A DNA stretch of 64,000 bases, from NCBI RefSeq assembly GCF_014647375.1, contig NZ_BMPB01000013.1, positions 186,001 through 250,000 of the forward strand. Direction: 5' to 3'. Origin of the DNA: Parabacteroides faecis (lineage in GTDB: Bacteria > Bacteroidota > Bacteroidia > Bacteroidales > Tannerellaceae). Every line of letters begins with the position of its first letter. Within the stretch, counting starts at the first letter, position 1. The translations under genes were made by a program, and so were the position numbers. Positions 8,214 through 17,009 of this stretch are shown one piece after another. A model generated the notes under the pieces. The model was not told the DNA's origin. It did no database searches and saw only the letters and a list, made by a program, of their open reading frames with translations.

Positions 8214-11200
8214 TTAATCTTCTATGATAATACGGAATCCGACATTGAACGGACGTTGCCACGGATAGTAAGCCTTACGGATAGCCGAAGTGGAATACTT
8301 CGGACGTTCGCGCCATGAACCGCCGCGTACGACTTTCTGTTCTGCTTTCACTTTCTCTGCTTTTTCTTTAAGCGGATAAGGAACATAGTCGGAACGTGTC
8401 CATTCTGCCACATTTCCGTTCATATCATATACACCCCAGGGATTCGGTTTCATCGATGCCACATCTGCGGAGATCAGATGATGGTCGTTTACAGCCAGCT
8501 CTTTCGGCAGAAAATCCCAGAATTTACGCATTGGGTCATTCGGGCGCATCGGTTTGGGGTTTACACCGGTAACGGCAAGGTCGACGGTCGTACTGTCTGC
8601 CAGGTTTTCATAGGAACCGAAGTCTGCATGACGGTCTCCAAACCAGAAATCGTTTGCCGATCCGGCACGGGCTGCCCATTCCCATTGTGTTTCGGTAGGG
8701 AGGGTGACGTTACATTGATTCTTTTCACCCAGTTTTTTACAGAAATCGTTTGCTTCATCCCAGCTGATACGGATAACCGGTTGTTTGGGGAGATTGGCTG
8801 CATAACCGGGAGTTGTATGGTCTTTCCAGGTCTGACCTATGAAACGACTGTCATGTTCGGGAAACAGTGCACCGAACTGTTCGTTCGTGATCTCCGTTGT
8901 ACTCATCCAGAATCCTTTCCTGACTTGTGTCTTGAAAGCTGGGGAGGCTGACGGATCATTGTTATCACCCATAACAAATGTACCGGCAGGTATCCAGACC
9001 ATGTCGAGGGTGATACCGGGAGCTACGGTCAGCTGGCGGTTTGCTTTGTTATCTGCCGTCTGCTTCTTTACTGCTTCTTCCCGGCTAAAAGGAAAACCTT
9101 TGACTTTGACTGTTTTTATTTTCTTTGCCTCTTTCAAAGAACCGGTTTCTGCGGATGTACTCGCGCCGGTAGTCGCATCGACAACATTGTCTTCTTTGTT
9201 TTTTAACCAGGCAGCGTAATCTTTGATTTCCTGTTGCCAGTCAACCCGTACGCCACTGTATTTTTCTGCCAGTTCCATACGGCGTTCTACCTGGTTCTTT
9301 GGTGCTTCCTTCTTTAAATCCAATTGAGTGAACGCACCGAAATAAGGAGCATTCAGGTCGATCCAGGTATATAACGTCTTCATATCTTGTTCCGGGATTT
9401 TTACACCATGATGGCCTGCCTGCAGGATACGGATGAGTTCGCTGTTATTCGCGTAATATTCATAAGGGCGGAGTACGTAAATATCCGATTCCGGTCCCTG
9501 GCGGTATACGTATGGATGGAGGTTCAGATAACTCTGGTCATAAGGACGTTCGAGCTTGGTCAGGACACCTCGTTTGTAAGTGACCATCTGGTCTTTGCGG
9601 AAGTCCGGCTGAGCTATCGTACCGTTATGACAGGAAACGCAGTTACGATCTAACACCGGCTGCACTTCCAGGCGGAAAGTGAACGGCCGGATGCCTCCTT
9701 CAGGCATTTTCAACTGATGCGGAGTGATTGTCGAGGCGATCGTACGCTTGGGCATAGCGATTGTATTCTGGTCTTCATGACAGCCCGTACAGGATACGAT
9801 TTCGCCGGGCATACCCGTCAGCCAGCTTCGCATCCATTGGATGGCAGCTCCGTTTTTGTCCAGCGGCTGGATAGAAACAGGCGTATTGGCCGGAATCTTG
9901 AACATGACGGAACCGTCCTCTTCGACCGGAACCGTGCCGAGGATACGTTTGATATCCCATCCGCTCTGGATACCTTGCGCATCGTGGTCGGACGGAGCGA
10001 GGATATAAGCATATTCGTAGGCAAAGATACGAAGCGCTTTGATTGTTCCGCGGGGTACTCCCTGCGTTCCTTCCCCTTCATAAATGTCCTGAATGAATAC
10101 GGTAGCCTCTTTTTCTCCCGGTTTGATCTTGGACGGGATGATAGGGGGCGTTTCCGTTTTCTTCAGAGGAATAGGGGCGGTGAGGCCTTCGCCTTCCTGT
10201 TCGGCTATCAGGGTCAGGTTATCGAATACGTCCACCAGATAGATACCCCAAAGTGCATCGGGTGCCGGTTTACAAGCTACCAGGAAATATTTTTCATTCA
10301 ACGGATAAGGCTTCATGAACTGGGGCCAAACGCCTTCTACGAGTTCATCCTTGATGATCGGGACGATGGGACGTTTGCTGAAAGGGAGTTCCTGTATCAT
10401 TCCTTTTTCTTCTTTGCGACTCTTGGCCGGATCGAAGATGATCAACCGTCCTGAACGTGAAGTCCCGTGATGGCCGGATATGATGCCGATAAAACGGCTG
10501 TTGTATTTGGAAAGCGGTTTCATATCGAACGTACTATTCGGAAAATAAGAACCACTTCCGTATAAGGCTTTATTTTCTGTACCGTCCGGATTCATGTGCA
10601 TCACGATACGGGAGAAATAATGTGTCAGGTCGGTGTATTCCCAGCGGGTGTACATCAGGCGGCCGTTCGGGATAACGATCGGTGCCCAGTTTCCGTCCTG
10701 GTCGAATGTCAGCCGGCGTATGTTTTTTGTCTCTGGATCATAAGAGATGAGGTTTGCGACAACATCATCTCCGTGTACACAGGGAACGCCGTTATAACCG
10801 ATATTGCAGGTGGCTACGACTTTGCCGTCCGGCAGATAGTTGGCATCGCAGAATTCCAGGTCCGGTTCATCGACCGTTATCTTCTGGTGGAGTCCGCTTC
10901 CATCTGTGTTCATTTCGTAGATCTGCCATTTCCGGTTTTCGTCGAGAGATGAAAAGAGCAGGCGGTCGGCATCCCAATGCAGCTGGATATCGGAAATAGG
11001 AACATCGGCGTTTGGTTTATAGAGTGTCTTGCTTTGAATTTCTCCGCGCAGATTGGAAAGACGGCAGATTTCAGCGTCATATCCTTTGCGTCTGTTGGAG
11101 AAGAGCGAGTTATAGTTGGCGGTAGATGTACCGAGTGACGGTCCCATTGCTTTGCGTGCTTTATCGCCCAGATGATAACGGGCTATCAATAGGTTGTCGA

Positions 11201-11543
11201 CATCCAGAAGGGGATTAGCCAGTATGATTTCCCGTTTGAGAGCGAGTAGTTTTTCTGCCTCGTTAATTGTTTGCAGGCTTGTGTCTTTAGCGAGATGTTG
11301 GTTTACCTGGGGCAATAAAGATTCCAGCTCTTCCAGTTTCTGATAGAGTCCGGGTGCCTGGTCACCCAGAGATGATTTTGAATCATCCAGATAAGCACGG
11401 ATGGCTTCCGGATTTACCCAGTTGACTTGTTCTTGCAGTCGGTTTATTTGTACTTGACGTAACGAGTCGGCATCGTTGGCAAGAATGTTACCGAATGAAA
11501 GGAAAGATAATGTAATAGAGACTAAACAGGCTTTATATCTCAT
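8214..11543 (-). CDS. Secreted propeller, di-CxxCH and FGE-like fusion protein
   Basis: A 1109-residue protein with a Sec signal peptide (ITLSFLSFGNILA). Residues about 150-500 are a WD40/TolB-like propeller like the middle domain of hydrazine synthase alpha (ADRLLFSSLDENRKWQIYEMN). Two c-type haem motifs follow: CTGCH (585-589) and CVSCH (635-639). Residues about 860-1109 match the formylglycine-generating enzyme/SUMF1 fold: MVWIPAGTFVMGDNND, TLPTETQWEWAARAG, NGNVAEWTRSDY, VVRGGSWRERP and NVGFRI. It would act in the periplasm or outside the cell, perhaps as a redox-active oxidase. It follows susD but has its own perfect -7 box (11576-11583) and a terminator separates the two. The substrate is unknown, and sulfatase activation is not supported because no sulfatase is nearby. 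Confidence 0.85.
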   Translation of the reverse strand: MRYKACLVSITLSFLSFGNILANDADSLRQVQINRLQEQVNWVNPEAIRAYLDDSKSSLGDQAPGLYQKLEELESLLPQVNQHLAKDTSLQTINEAEKLLALKREIILANPLLDVDNLLIARYHLGDKARKAMGPSLGTSTANYNSLFSNRRKGYDAEICRLSNLRGEIQSKTLYKPNADVPISDIQLHWDADRLLFSSLDENRKWQIYEMNTDGSGLHQKITVDEPDLEFCDANYLPDGKVVATCNIGYNGVPCVHGDDVVANLISYDPETKNIRRLTFDQDGNWAPIVIPNGRLMYTRWEYTDLTHYFSRIVMHMNPDGTENKALYGSGSYFPNSTFDMKPLSKYNSRFIGIISGHHGTSRSGRLIIFDPAKSRKEEKGMIQELPFSKRPIVPIIKDELVEGVWPQFMKPYPLNEKYFLVACKPAPDALWGIYLVDVFDNLTLIAEQEGEGLTAPIPLKKTETPPIIPSKIKPGEKEATVFIQDIYEGEGTQGVPRGTIKALRIFAYEYAYILAPSDHDAQGIQSGWDIKRILGTVPVEEDGSVMFKIPANTPVSIQPLDKNGAAIQWMRSWLTGMPGEIVSCTGCHEDQNTIAMPKRTIASTITPHQLKMPEGGIRPFTFRLEVQPVLDRNCVSCHNGTIAQPDFRKDQMVTYKRGVLTKLERPYDQSYLNLHPYVYRQGPESDIYVLRPYEYYANNSELIRILQAGHHGVKIPEQDMKTLYTWIDLNAPYFGAFTQLDLKKEAPKNQVERRMELAEKYSGVRVDWQQEIKDYAAWLKNKEDNVVDATTGASTSAETGSLKEAKKIKTVKVKGFPFSREEAVKKQTADNKANRQLTVAPGITLDMVWIPAGTFVMGDNNDPSASPAFKTQVRKGFWMSTTEITNEQFGALFPEHDSRFIGQTWKDHTTPGYAANLPKQPVIRISWDEANDFCKKLGEKNQCNVTLPTETQWEWAARAGSANDFWFGDRHADFGSYENLADSTTVDLAVTGVNPKPMRPNDPMRKFWDFLPKELAVNDHHLISADVASMKPNPWGVYDMNGNVAEWTRSDYVPYPLKEKAEKVKAEQKVVRGGSWRERPKYSTSAIRKAYYPWQRPFNVGFRIIIED

Positions 11544-11575
11544 GTCATGATATCGTTTAAAGTTATCTAATACTA

Positions 11576-11583
11576 CAAAAGTA
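11576..11583 (-). promoter_or_regulatory. -7 box of the fusion gene at 8214-11543
   Basis: On the minus strand this reads TACTTTTG, a full match to the Bacteroides -7 consensus TAnnTTTG, 33 bp upstream of the start codon. No clear -33 TTTG is found at the usual spacing. Confidence 0.5.
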
Positions 11584-11688
11584 TGAGTTAATAGAGAATG
11601 AAGAATGGTAATTTTGTATCAAAAGCGATCATTATTATCTCTGTGCTTTATAAAAGCATGAGAATTTCCATATAATCAATCCAAAAAG

Positions 11689-11725
11689 AAAAGGAATCAT
11701 TCTATTACTAAAATGATTCCTTTTT
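11689..11725 (-). terminator. Terminator after susD
   Basis: A perfect 13-bp stem (11689-11701 with 11712-11724) with a 10-base loop is flanked by A and T runs. It lies 19 bp past the susD stop and separates the susC-susD unit from the next gene. Confidence 0.85.
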
Positions 11726-11743
11726 CAGTAGGTATCTAATCAA

Positions 11744-13651
11744 TTATTTATTTTCCCAACCTTTGTTCTGAACTAAGTTCGGGTTCATAATTAATTCTTC
11801 TTTCGGGATAGGCCAATAGTAGCGGTAATCATCCCAGGGTAATGTACCTTTGATCGTATTTTGATACGGACTTTTCGGATAGCAAATCAGGAAACCTTCG
11901 TCGTCAACGAATACGGTTTTGTTTAATTCAACCTGTTGTGCTTTTTCCGGCTTTTCTGTATGTGTCCCATCATATAAATCCTGAACTGTAAGGAAATGCA
12001 TACCACGCATTGGTACGGTTAACAGTTTTCCTGCTTTCCAGCGTATCAAATCTTCATAACGACGATTTTCAATAGCCATTTCAATACGACGTTCACGACG
12101 GATTTCACGTAATAACGGAGATACGGTGTATTCCAGTTTATCAGCATAGATTTTATCCAGGCGCGGATCGGCAGGTTCACTGCCTACGGTTAAGCGTGCA
12201 GTCGGGTATTTATTGAAGTCAAATCCGGCACGTTCACGCAAAGCATTGATCGTTAGGTCTACATCAGCCTGGCTCAGGGTTCCGTTCAATTCATATTTTG
12301 CTTCAGCATAGATAAGTAACAATTCAGCATAACGGAATTCGATAGCAGCCTGTATACCTTGAGTTGTACGGTCTTCTTCCACTTTATCCCCCATCCAGTG
12401 CTTGATCACGCGGTAACCGGTTACTGTGGAGCCGGATGCGTTGTAATTCAAATCTGGATATTTAATTCCATTTGCATCTTTGTCAACAACGCCACCTTCA
12501 TAGACAGTAACGTGTTCACCGGGACGACATACTGTTTGTGTCAGACGTGGGTCACGGTTCTCCAGTTCTGTCCATTTGCCATAACCAAGGAAATTAGAAT
12601 TCTTTTCGTAGTTCTTTTCGCTTCCTCCCGTATAAATAGGGCGACCGTCGATACAAAGATATTCATCGATCAGGCTACGAGTCGCACCCATTGACTGACG
12701 GTTAGAGTTATTCTGATTAAAATAGCGCTGGGCAGCATGACCTACCTTATTTTCCAAATAATTGCGTGCAAGAATTACTTCCGGATTACCTGACAGGTCG
12801 GTGGTTGCGAACATTTTCCAATATGTATCTTCTCCGTTTTTATAAAGAGAATATTTACCGATTAATGTTTCACTGGCTTTAACTGCTTCTTCCAGCCATT
12901 TGTTTGCAGTTTCCTGCAGACCGGCTTCCGTATGGTATTTACGGAATGTACCTTCAAACAAGCAGATACGAGCTTTCAGGAAATTAGCCTGATCTTTGTT
13001 TAAACGTTCGTCTTCCTGTTTCCCTTTTTCAGGTAACCATTCTACGGCTTTATTGATACACATTAATACAGAATCCATTACTTCCGAACGAGGTGTACGG
13101 GCAGCATACAATTCTTCCGAGTCTACATTCAGGTCTCGTGTGAGCCAGGGTACATCACCGAACAAAAGTACTTTTTGATAATAGTCCCATGCTTTGAAGA
13201 AATAAGCTTCTGCTGCATATGCATTTTTCTTTTCCTGGCTAAGATCTGCTCTATCGTAACGGTTCAGAAAGAAATTTACTTTGCGAAGATTCCACCAGTA
13301 CCATCCGTTATCGGCAGAAGCTCCGGTCGGAACGATCAGTTCACCAGCCATGCTTCTGAATTCGTTACCAGTCTTAACACAGTTGTCGGAATAGACATCG
13401 CCGTACATTAAAGGGCTACCGACAACATTCAGTGCGGGGCTTTTATCTTGTGCCCAACCGCTTTGGTGGCCGATAATGTAAAGAGGATAAAGACTGTTCA
13501 ACATTAGTTTTAAATCTGTCTCTGTTTTCCAGAAACTCTCATCTGTAAGCTGGTCTTGAGGATAACGTTCCATGAAGTCATCGTTACAGCCCGGTAGCAA
13601 TACCGATGCCATTCCAAGAGCCAGTATATATTTCTTAAAATTGAATTTCAT
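11744..13651 (-). CDS. SusD/RagB-family outer-membrane glycan-binding lipoprotein
   Basis: A 635-residue lipoprotein with lipobox Cys22 in SVLLPGCNDDF and the usual SusD opening (FMERYPQDQLTDESFW). The N-terminal half carries TPR-like helices (AYFFKAWDYYQKVLLFGDVPWL, PRSEVMDSV). The C-terminal half has the family block LLREIRRERRIEMAIENRRYEDLIRWKAG and a YYWPIPKEELIMNPNLVQN ending. SusD proteins cap the SusC transporter on the cell surface and hold the ligand. It lies 39 bp downstream of susC and is almost surely co-transcribed. The substrate cannot be read from the sequence: the cluster has no glycoside hydrolase, lyase or peptidase. Confidence 0.95.
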   Translation of the reverse strand: MKFNFKKYILALGMASVLLPGCNDDFMERYPQDQLTDESFWKTETDLKLMLNSLYPLYIIGHQSGWAQDKSPALNVVGSPLMYGDVYSDNCVKTGNEFRSMAGELIVPTGASADNGWYWWNLRKVNFFLNRYDRADLSQEKKNAYAAEAYFFKAWDYYQKVLLFGDVPWLTRDLNVDSEELYAARTPRSEVMDSVLMCINKAVEWLPEKGKQEDERLNKDQANFLKARICLFEGTFRKYHTEAGLQETANKWLEEAVKASETLIGKYSLYKNGEDTYWKMFATTDLSGNPEVILARNYLENKVGHAAQRYFNQNNSNRQSMGATRSLIDEYLCIDGRPIYTGGSEKNYEKNSNFLGYGKWTELENRDPRLTQTVCRPGEHVTVYEGGVVDKDANGIKYPDLNYNASGSTVTGYRVIKHWMGDKVEEDRTTQGIQAAIEFRYAELLLIYAEAKYELNGTLSQADVDLTINALRERAGFDFNKYPTARLTVGSEPADPRLDKIYADKLEYTVSPLLREIRRERRIEMAIENRRYEDLIRWKAGKLLTVPMRGMHFLTVQDLYDGTHTEKPEKAQQVELNKTVFVDDEGFLICYPKSPYQNTIKGTLPWDDYRYYWPIPKEELIMNPNLVQNKGWENK

Positions 13652-13690
13652 AATTGAATCTCTTTAATTGTTGTGTTTTAAATGTACTTA

Positions 13691-16600
13691 TTAGAAACCT
13701 ACCTGCAGACCAAATGCTACTGAACGCATCATCGGATAAGCAGATGAAATCTGATCAGGGTCATACAGATCTGGAATCTGTGTGATTTCAAACAGGTTAT
13801 ATCCTGACAAGCTTAAACGCACTGTAGACAGTTTAGCTTTGCTGGTCCATTCTCTAGGCAATGTGTATCCTAATGCCAATGTTTTCAAGCGGAGGTAAGC
13901 TCCGTTAAACAGATATCCTGTCTGAGCAACACTGGAAATACGTCCTGCATACATCGGATATTTTGCGTCGGTGCGTTCCGGTGTCCATGAGTTATTATAC
14001 ATTTCCCAGTTTCCGGCTGTACCTGAACCACCCCAGAATACGTTATCGCTGATCCAAACGTCTTTCTTTGCAATTCCCTGGAAGAATATATTCAGATCGA
14101 AGTTTTTCCATGAAATATTACCGGTGATACCATATTGGAAGCGAGGGGTGGAGTTACCGATTACTTTCTTATCACCATGGTTATCTATTGTATTGTCACC
14201 TTTTGAAATTTTACCGTCACCGTCCAGGTCGGCATAACGGATATCACCTGGGTAATGGTTAGCCAGAATTTCGGTTTGGTCTGGTCCATTCAGGATATAT
14301 TTACCGTTTTCATCGATAGTAAAATCGTTTTCCTGTAAGATACCAACAGTTTCATATCCCCAGATTTCACCCATTTTCATACCATCATATAAAGTATCCA
14401 GCAGGCCATTAGGGTTACCTGTGAATTTAACGACTTTAGATTGATAGTCAGATAAAACTAATCCGATATCATAACGAATGCCATTGCTTAACTGGTCTTT
14501 CCATTTTAAACTCAATTCCCAACCGTTTGTTTTTAATTCTCCGGAGTTACGTTTAGGAACGGAGGCTCCCAGAACTGCCGGAAGTTTTGTTCCACTCATC
14601 AAAATGTCGGTTGTACGGCGGGTGTACCAGTCGAATGTAGCATCCAAACGACCATTTAATACCGTAAAGTCAACACCAAAGTCTAATGTGCTGGCTGTTT
14701 CCCATGTCAAGTCGTTTGCAATGATTGCTGTAGGACTCATACCCATCAGTTGAGAACCGTTCATTACCCATGAAATATAATCGGCTGCACCGTAGCTGGC
14801 AATATAAGCATAGTTTGCAACATCCTGGTTACCTAATGAACCCCATGATCCACGAATTTTTAAATTGTCTAACCAACTACGTGTATCTGTCATGAATTTT
14901 TCTTCCGAAAGTCTCCAACCTGCAGAGAAAGAAGGGAAGAACTGGAAACGGGAGTTTTTTCCGAAGCGGGAAGTTCCGTCGTAACGTCCGCTGAATTCAA
15001 ATAAATAACGTCCGTCGTAGTTGTAATTAGCACGGACAAAAGCTCCGCGAATAGCCCAATGTTCGAAATTGTCACCTGTATATTGTGCACCGTTAGTCAT
15101 ACCTAAAGTCGGCATGTCGTTGGAGATAACATCCTCTGCTTCTCCCCAGGTTTTACGGAATTGATACCATTCCTGGTTGAAACCAGCCACTGCCGAAATA
15201 TTGTGTTTTCCGAATGCTTTGTTGAAATTTGCATAAGCATTGATTGTGTAATAGTCGGAATGACGGGCTTCTTCCCTTACACTGGATGGGTTTGTATGTG
15301 TGTTAACCGTACCCCCCCAAGAGTCTACAACATAGTTACGAACAGGAATGAATCGTTTCTGGAAGTATTCTGTCGGACGATAAGACAATTCTGCCTTTAT
15401 ATTGAATTCAGGACAAAAAGTGATGGTTGGAGTAACATTAAATACTGTACTGGTATTTTTGGTCTGCTGTGTAGCACCATAAGCTAGCCAACCCAGAATA
15501 TTATCTGTATAAGTATTGGGTATAGGGTCGTTAGGACCTGTCATAATCGGCATATTCAGATTACGTCCGGGTTCATTTTTCATTGCAGACCATACGGAAC
15601 CTTTCTGAGGGTTCATGTAAGGTTCGTTATAATTGCTGGAGTTGAATGAAATTTTAGAAGCGATATTAAACCAATTCGTGATTTCTGTATTCAGGTTCAT
15701 ATTGATATTATAACGATTCTGAATATCCGTATTGATATTATACATACCTTCCTGACGTTGGTAACCCATAGATATGTAGTAACGAGTTTTAGCAGATCCT
15801 CCACTGATAGAGATATTGTGACGCTGCAGAGGTGTCCAGTCTTTTACTCCAACTTCATACGGGTTCATATTGGCTACCCATGTCATTGCGGTTGTACTAC
15901 CCTCATTGTAAATCCAGGCATTTTCAGGTGTCGGATTTTCCATGTATTTTTTCTTGGCGGCTAACAGGGTTTCCATCCATGGAGTAACCGTACCTCCTGT
16001 CATTTCTGTCTGTTTGTTGGAAGCTAACTGGTGTGTGTAAGAATCCAAAATGTCAGGAATACGAGATGGTGTATTCCATTGTAGGTTCATATTATATGTA
16101 ACCGTTGCTTTCGATTCATTTTTACCTGATTTGGTAGTGATCAACATAACACCATAAGTCGCACGTGCACCGTAAATAGCAGAAGCAGAAGCATCTTTTA
16201 ATACAGATATGTTTTCAATATCGCTAGGGTTCATCATGTTCAAATAATCCGCATCAACCTGGATACCATCGACTATGATCAACGGACTGCCGTTTTTAAC
16301 TTCCCATTCATTCGTTTTGTTTTCTTTCAAACCGATAGAAGTACCACCACGAACGTTAAAAGAAGGAGTTGCATTTGGTGATGCATTCGTAGCTGATACG
16401 TTCAAGTTGGGAACAACACCCTGCAATGCCTGACCGACATTGGCTACCGGTTTATTTTCCAATACTTCAGAGCCGACAGAAGCAACGGCACCTGTCAGGT
16501 TCACTTTCTTTTGTGTACCGAAACCGACTACAACCACTTCTTCAAGTGCTTGAGAGTCTTCCTTTAATGTGACGTTAATAACTTTATTTCCCTTTACAGC

Positions 16601-16849
16601 TATTGTCTGAGTCTGATATCCCATATAAGAGAATACCAATTCGCTGTTTGCGGGCACAGAGGAGATCATGAAATTACCGTCTATGTCGGTAATGTTCCCG
16701 ATTGTGGTCCCTTTTACCTGGATGGAGACACCGATCAGCGCCTCACCCTTCTCATCTTTTACATTACCTGACACAGAAATGTCTTGTGCCATTAATTGGT
16801 GGGCGAAAAGAAAAATTCCCATCAACATTGTTAAAAACTTGTTTCTCAT
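13691..16849 (-). CDS. SusC/RagA-family TonB-dependent outer-membrane transporter
   Basis: A 1052-residue protein. After the signal peptide comes a carboxypeptidase-regulatory-like domain (about residues 25-105, SGNVKDEKGEALIGVSI). The SusC linker LEEVVVVGFGTQKKVNLTGA leads into the plug (about 115-235, with IENISVLKDASASAIYGARA) and a beta-barrel of about 800 residues ending in the aromatic FGLQVGF. The family imports ligands held by SusD, powered by TonB. It is the first gene of a two-gene unit with susD. A partial -7 box (CACTTTTG on the minus strand, 16893-16900) lies 44 bp upstream, and the HTCS gene at 17010 just beyond is the likely activator. Confidence 0.96.
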   Translation of the reverse strand: MRNKFLTMLMGIFLFAHQLMAQDISVSGNVKDEKGEALIGVSIQVKGTTIGNITDIDGNFMISSVPANSELVFSYMGYQTQTIAVKGNKVINVTLKEDSQALEEVVVVGFGTQKKVNLTGAVASVGSEVLENKPVANVGQALQGVVPNLNVSATNASPNATPSFNVRGGTSIGLKENKTNEWEVKNGSPLIIVDGIQVDADYLNMMNPSDIENISVLKDASASAIYGARATYGVMLITTKSGKNESKATVTYNMNLQWNTPSRIPDILDSYTHQLASNKQTEMTGGTVTPWMETLLAAKKKYMENPTPENAWIYNEGSTTAMTWVANMNPYEVGVKDWTPLQRHNISISGGSAKTRYYISMGYQRQEGMYNINTDIQNRYNINMNLNTEITNWFNIASKISFNSSNYNEPYMNPQKGSVWSAMKNEPGRNLNMPIMTGPNDPIPNTYTDNILGWLAYGATQQTKNTSTVFNVTPTITFCPEFNIKAELSYRPTEYFQKRFIPVRNYVVDSWGGTVNTHTNPSSVREEARHSDYYTINAYANFNKAFGKHNISAVAGFNQEWYQFRKTWGEAEDVISNDMPTLGMTNGAQYTGDNFEHWAIRGAFVRANYNYDGRYLFEFSGRYDGTSRFGKNSRFQFFPSFSAGWRLSEEKFMTDTRSWLDNLKIRGSWGSLGNQDVANYAYIASYGAADYISWVMNGSQLMGMSPTAIIANDLTWETASTLDFGVDFTVLNGRLDATFDWYTRRTTDILMSGTKLPAVLGASVPKRNSGELKTNGWELSLKWKDQLSNGIRYDIGLVLSDYQSKVVKFTGNPNGLLDTLYDGMKMGEIWGYETVGILQENDFTIDENGKYILNGPDQTEILANHYPGDIRYADLDGDGKISKGDNTIDNHGDKKVIGNSTPRFQYGITGNISWKNFDLNIFFQGIAKKDVWISDNVFWGGSGTAGNWEMYNNSWTPERTDAKYPMYAGRISSVAQTGYLFNGAYLRLKTLALGYTLPREWTSKAKLSTVRLSLSGYNLFEITQIPDLYDPDQISSAYPMMRSVAFGLQVGF

Positions 16850-16892
16850 ATAAATTATAATAAATGGTTAACACTTATTGATTGACCCACTG

Positions 16893-16900
16893 CAAAAGTG
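16893..16900 (-). promoter_or_regulatory. Possible -7 box of susC-susD
   Basis: Minus-strand CACTTTTG matches 7 of the 8 positions of TAnnTTTG-type boxes at a sensible distance from the susC start. No -33 box is seen, as is common for promoters that need an activator. Confidence 0.35.
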
Positions 16901-17009
16901 ATGAGAAATCAAGGCGAAAAAAGTCTATTTCGTTTCAAAAAAGGTTAGTTTTGTCTCTAAATAGAGATTCTGAGACTATTTTTACTTGTTAATAAAGGAT
17001 ATTTATTTT

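Noticed and set aside
9717-10454. Long open frame on the plus strand opposite the haem/FGE-like gene
   Set aside because: It shows no known domain and lies wholly inside a gene with clear family motifs on the other strand; it is a by-product of that gene's codon use.
8214-11543. Sulfatase-activating enzyme
   Set aside because: The FGE-like fold is present, but there is no sulfatase in the cluster, and bacterial anaerobes usually activate sulfatases with a radical SAM enzyme.
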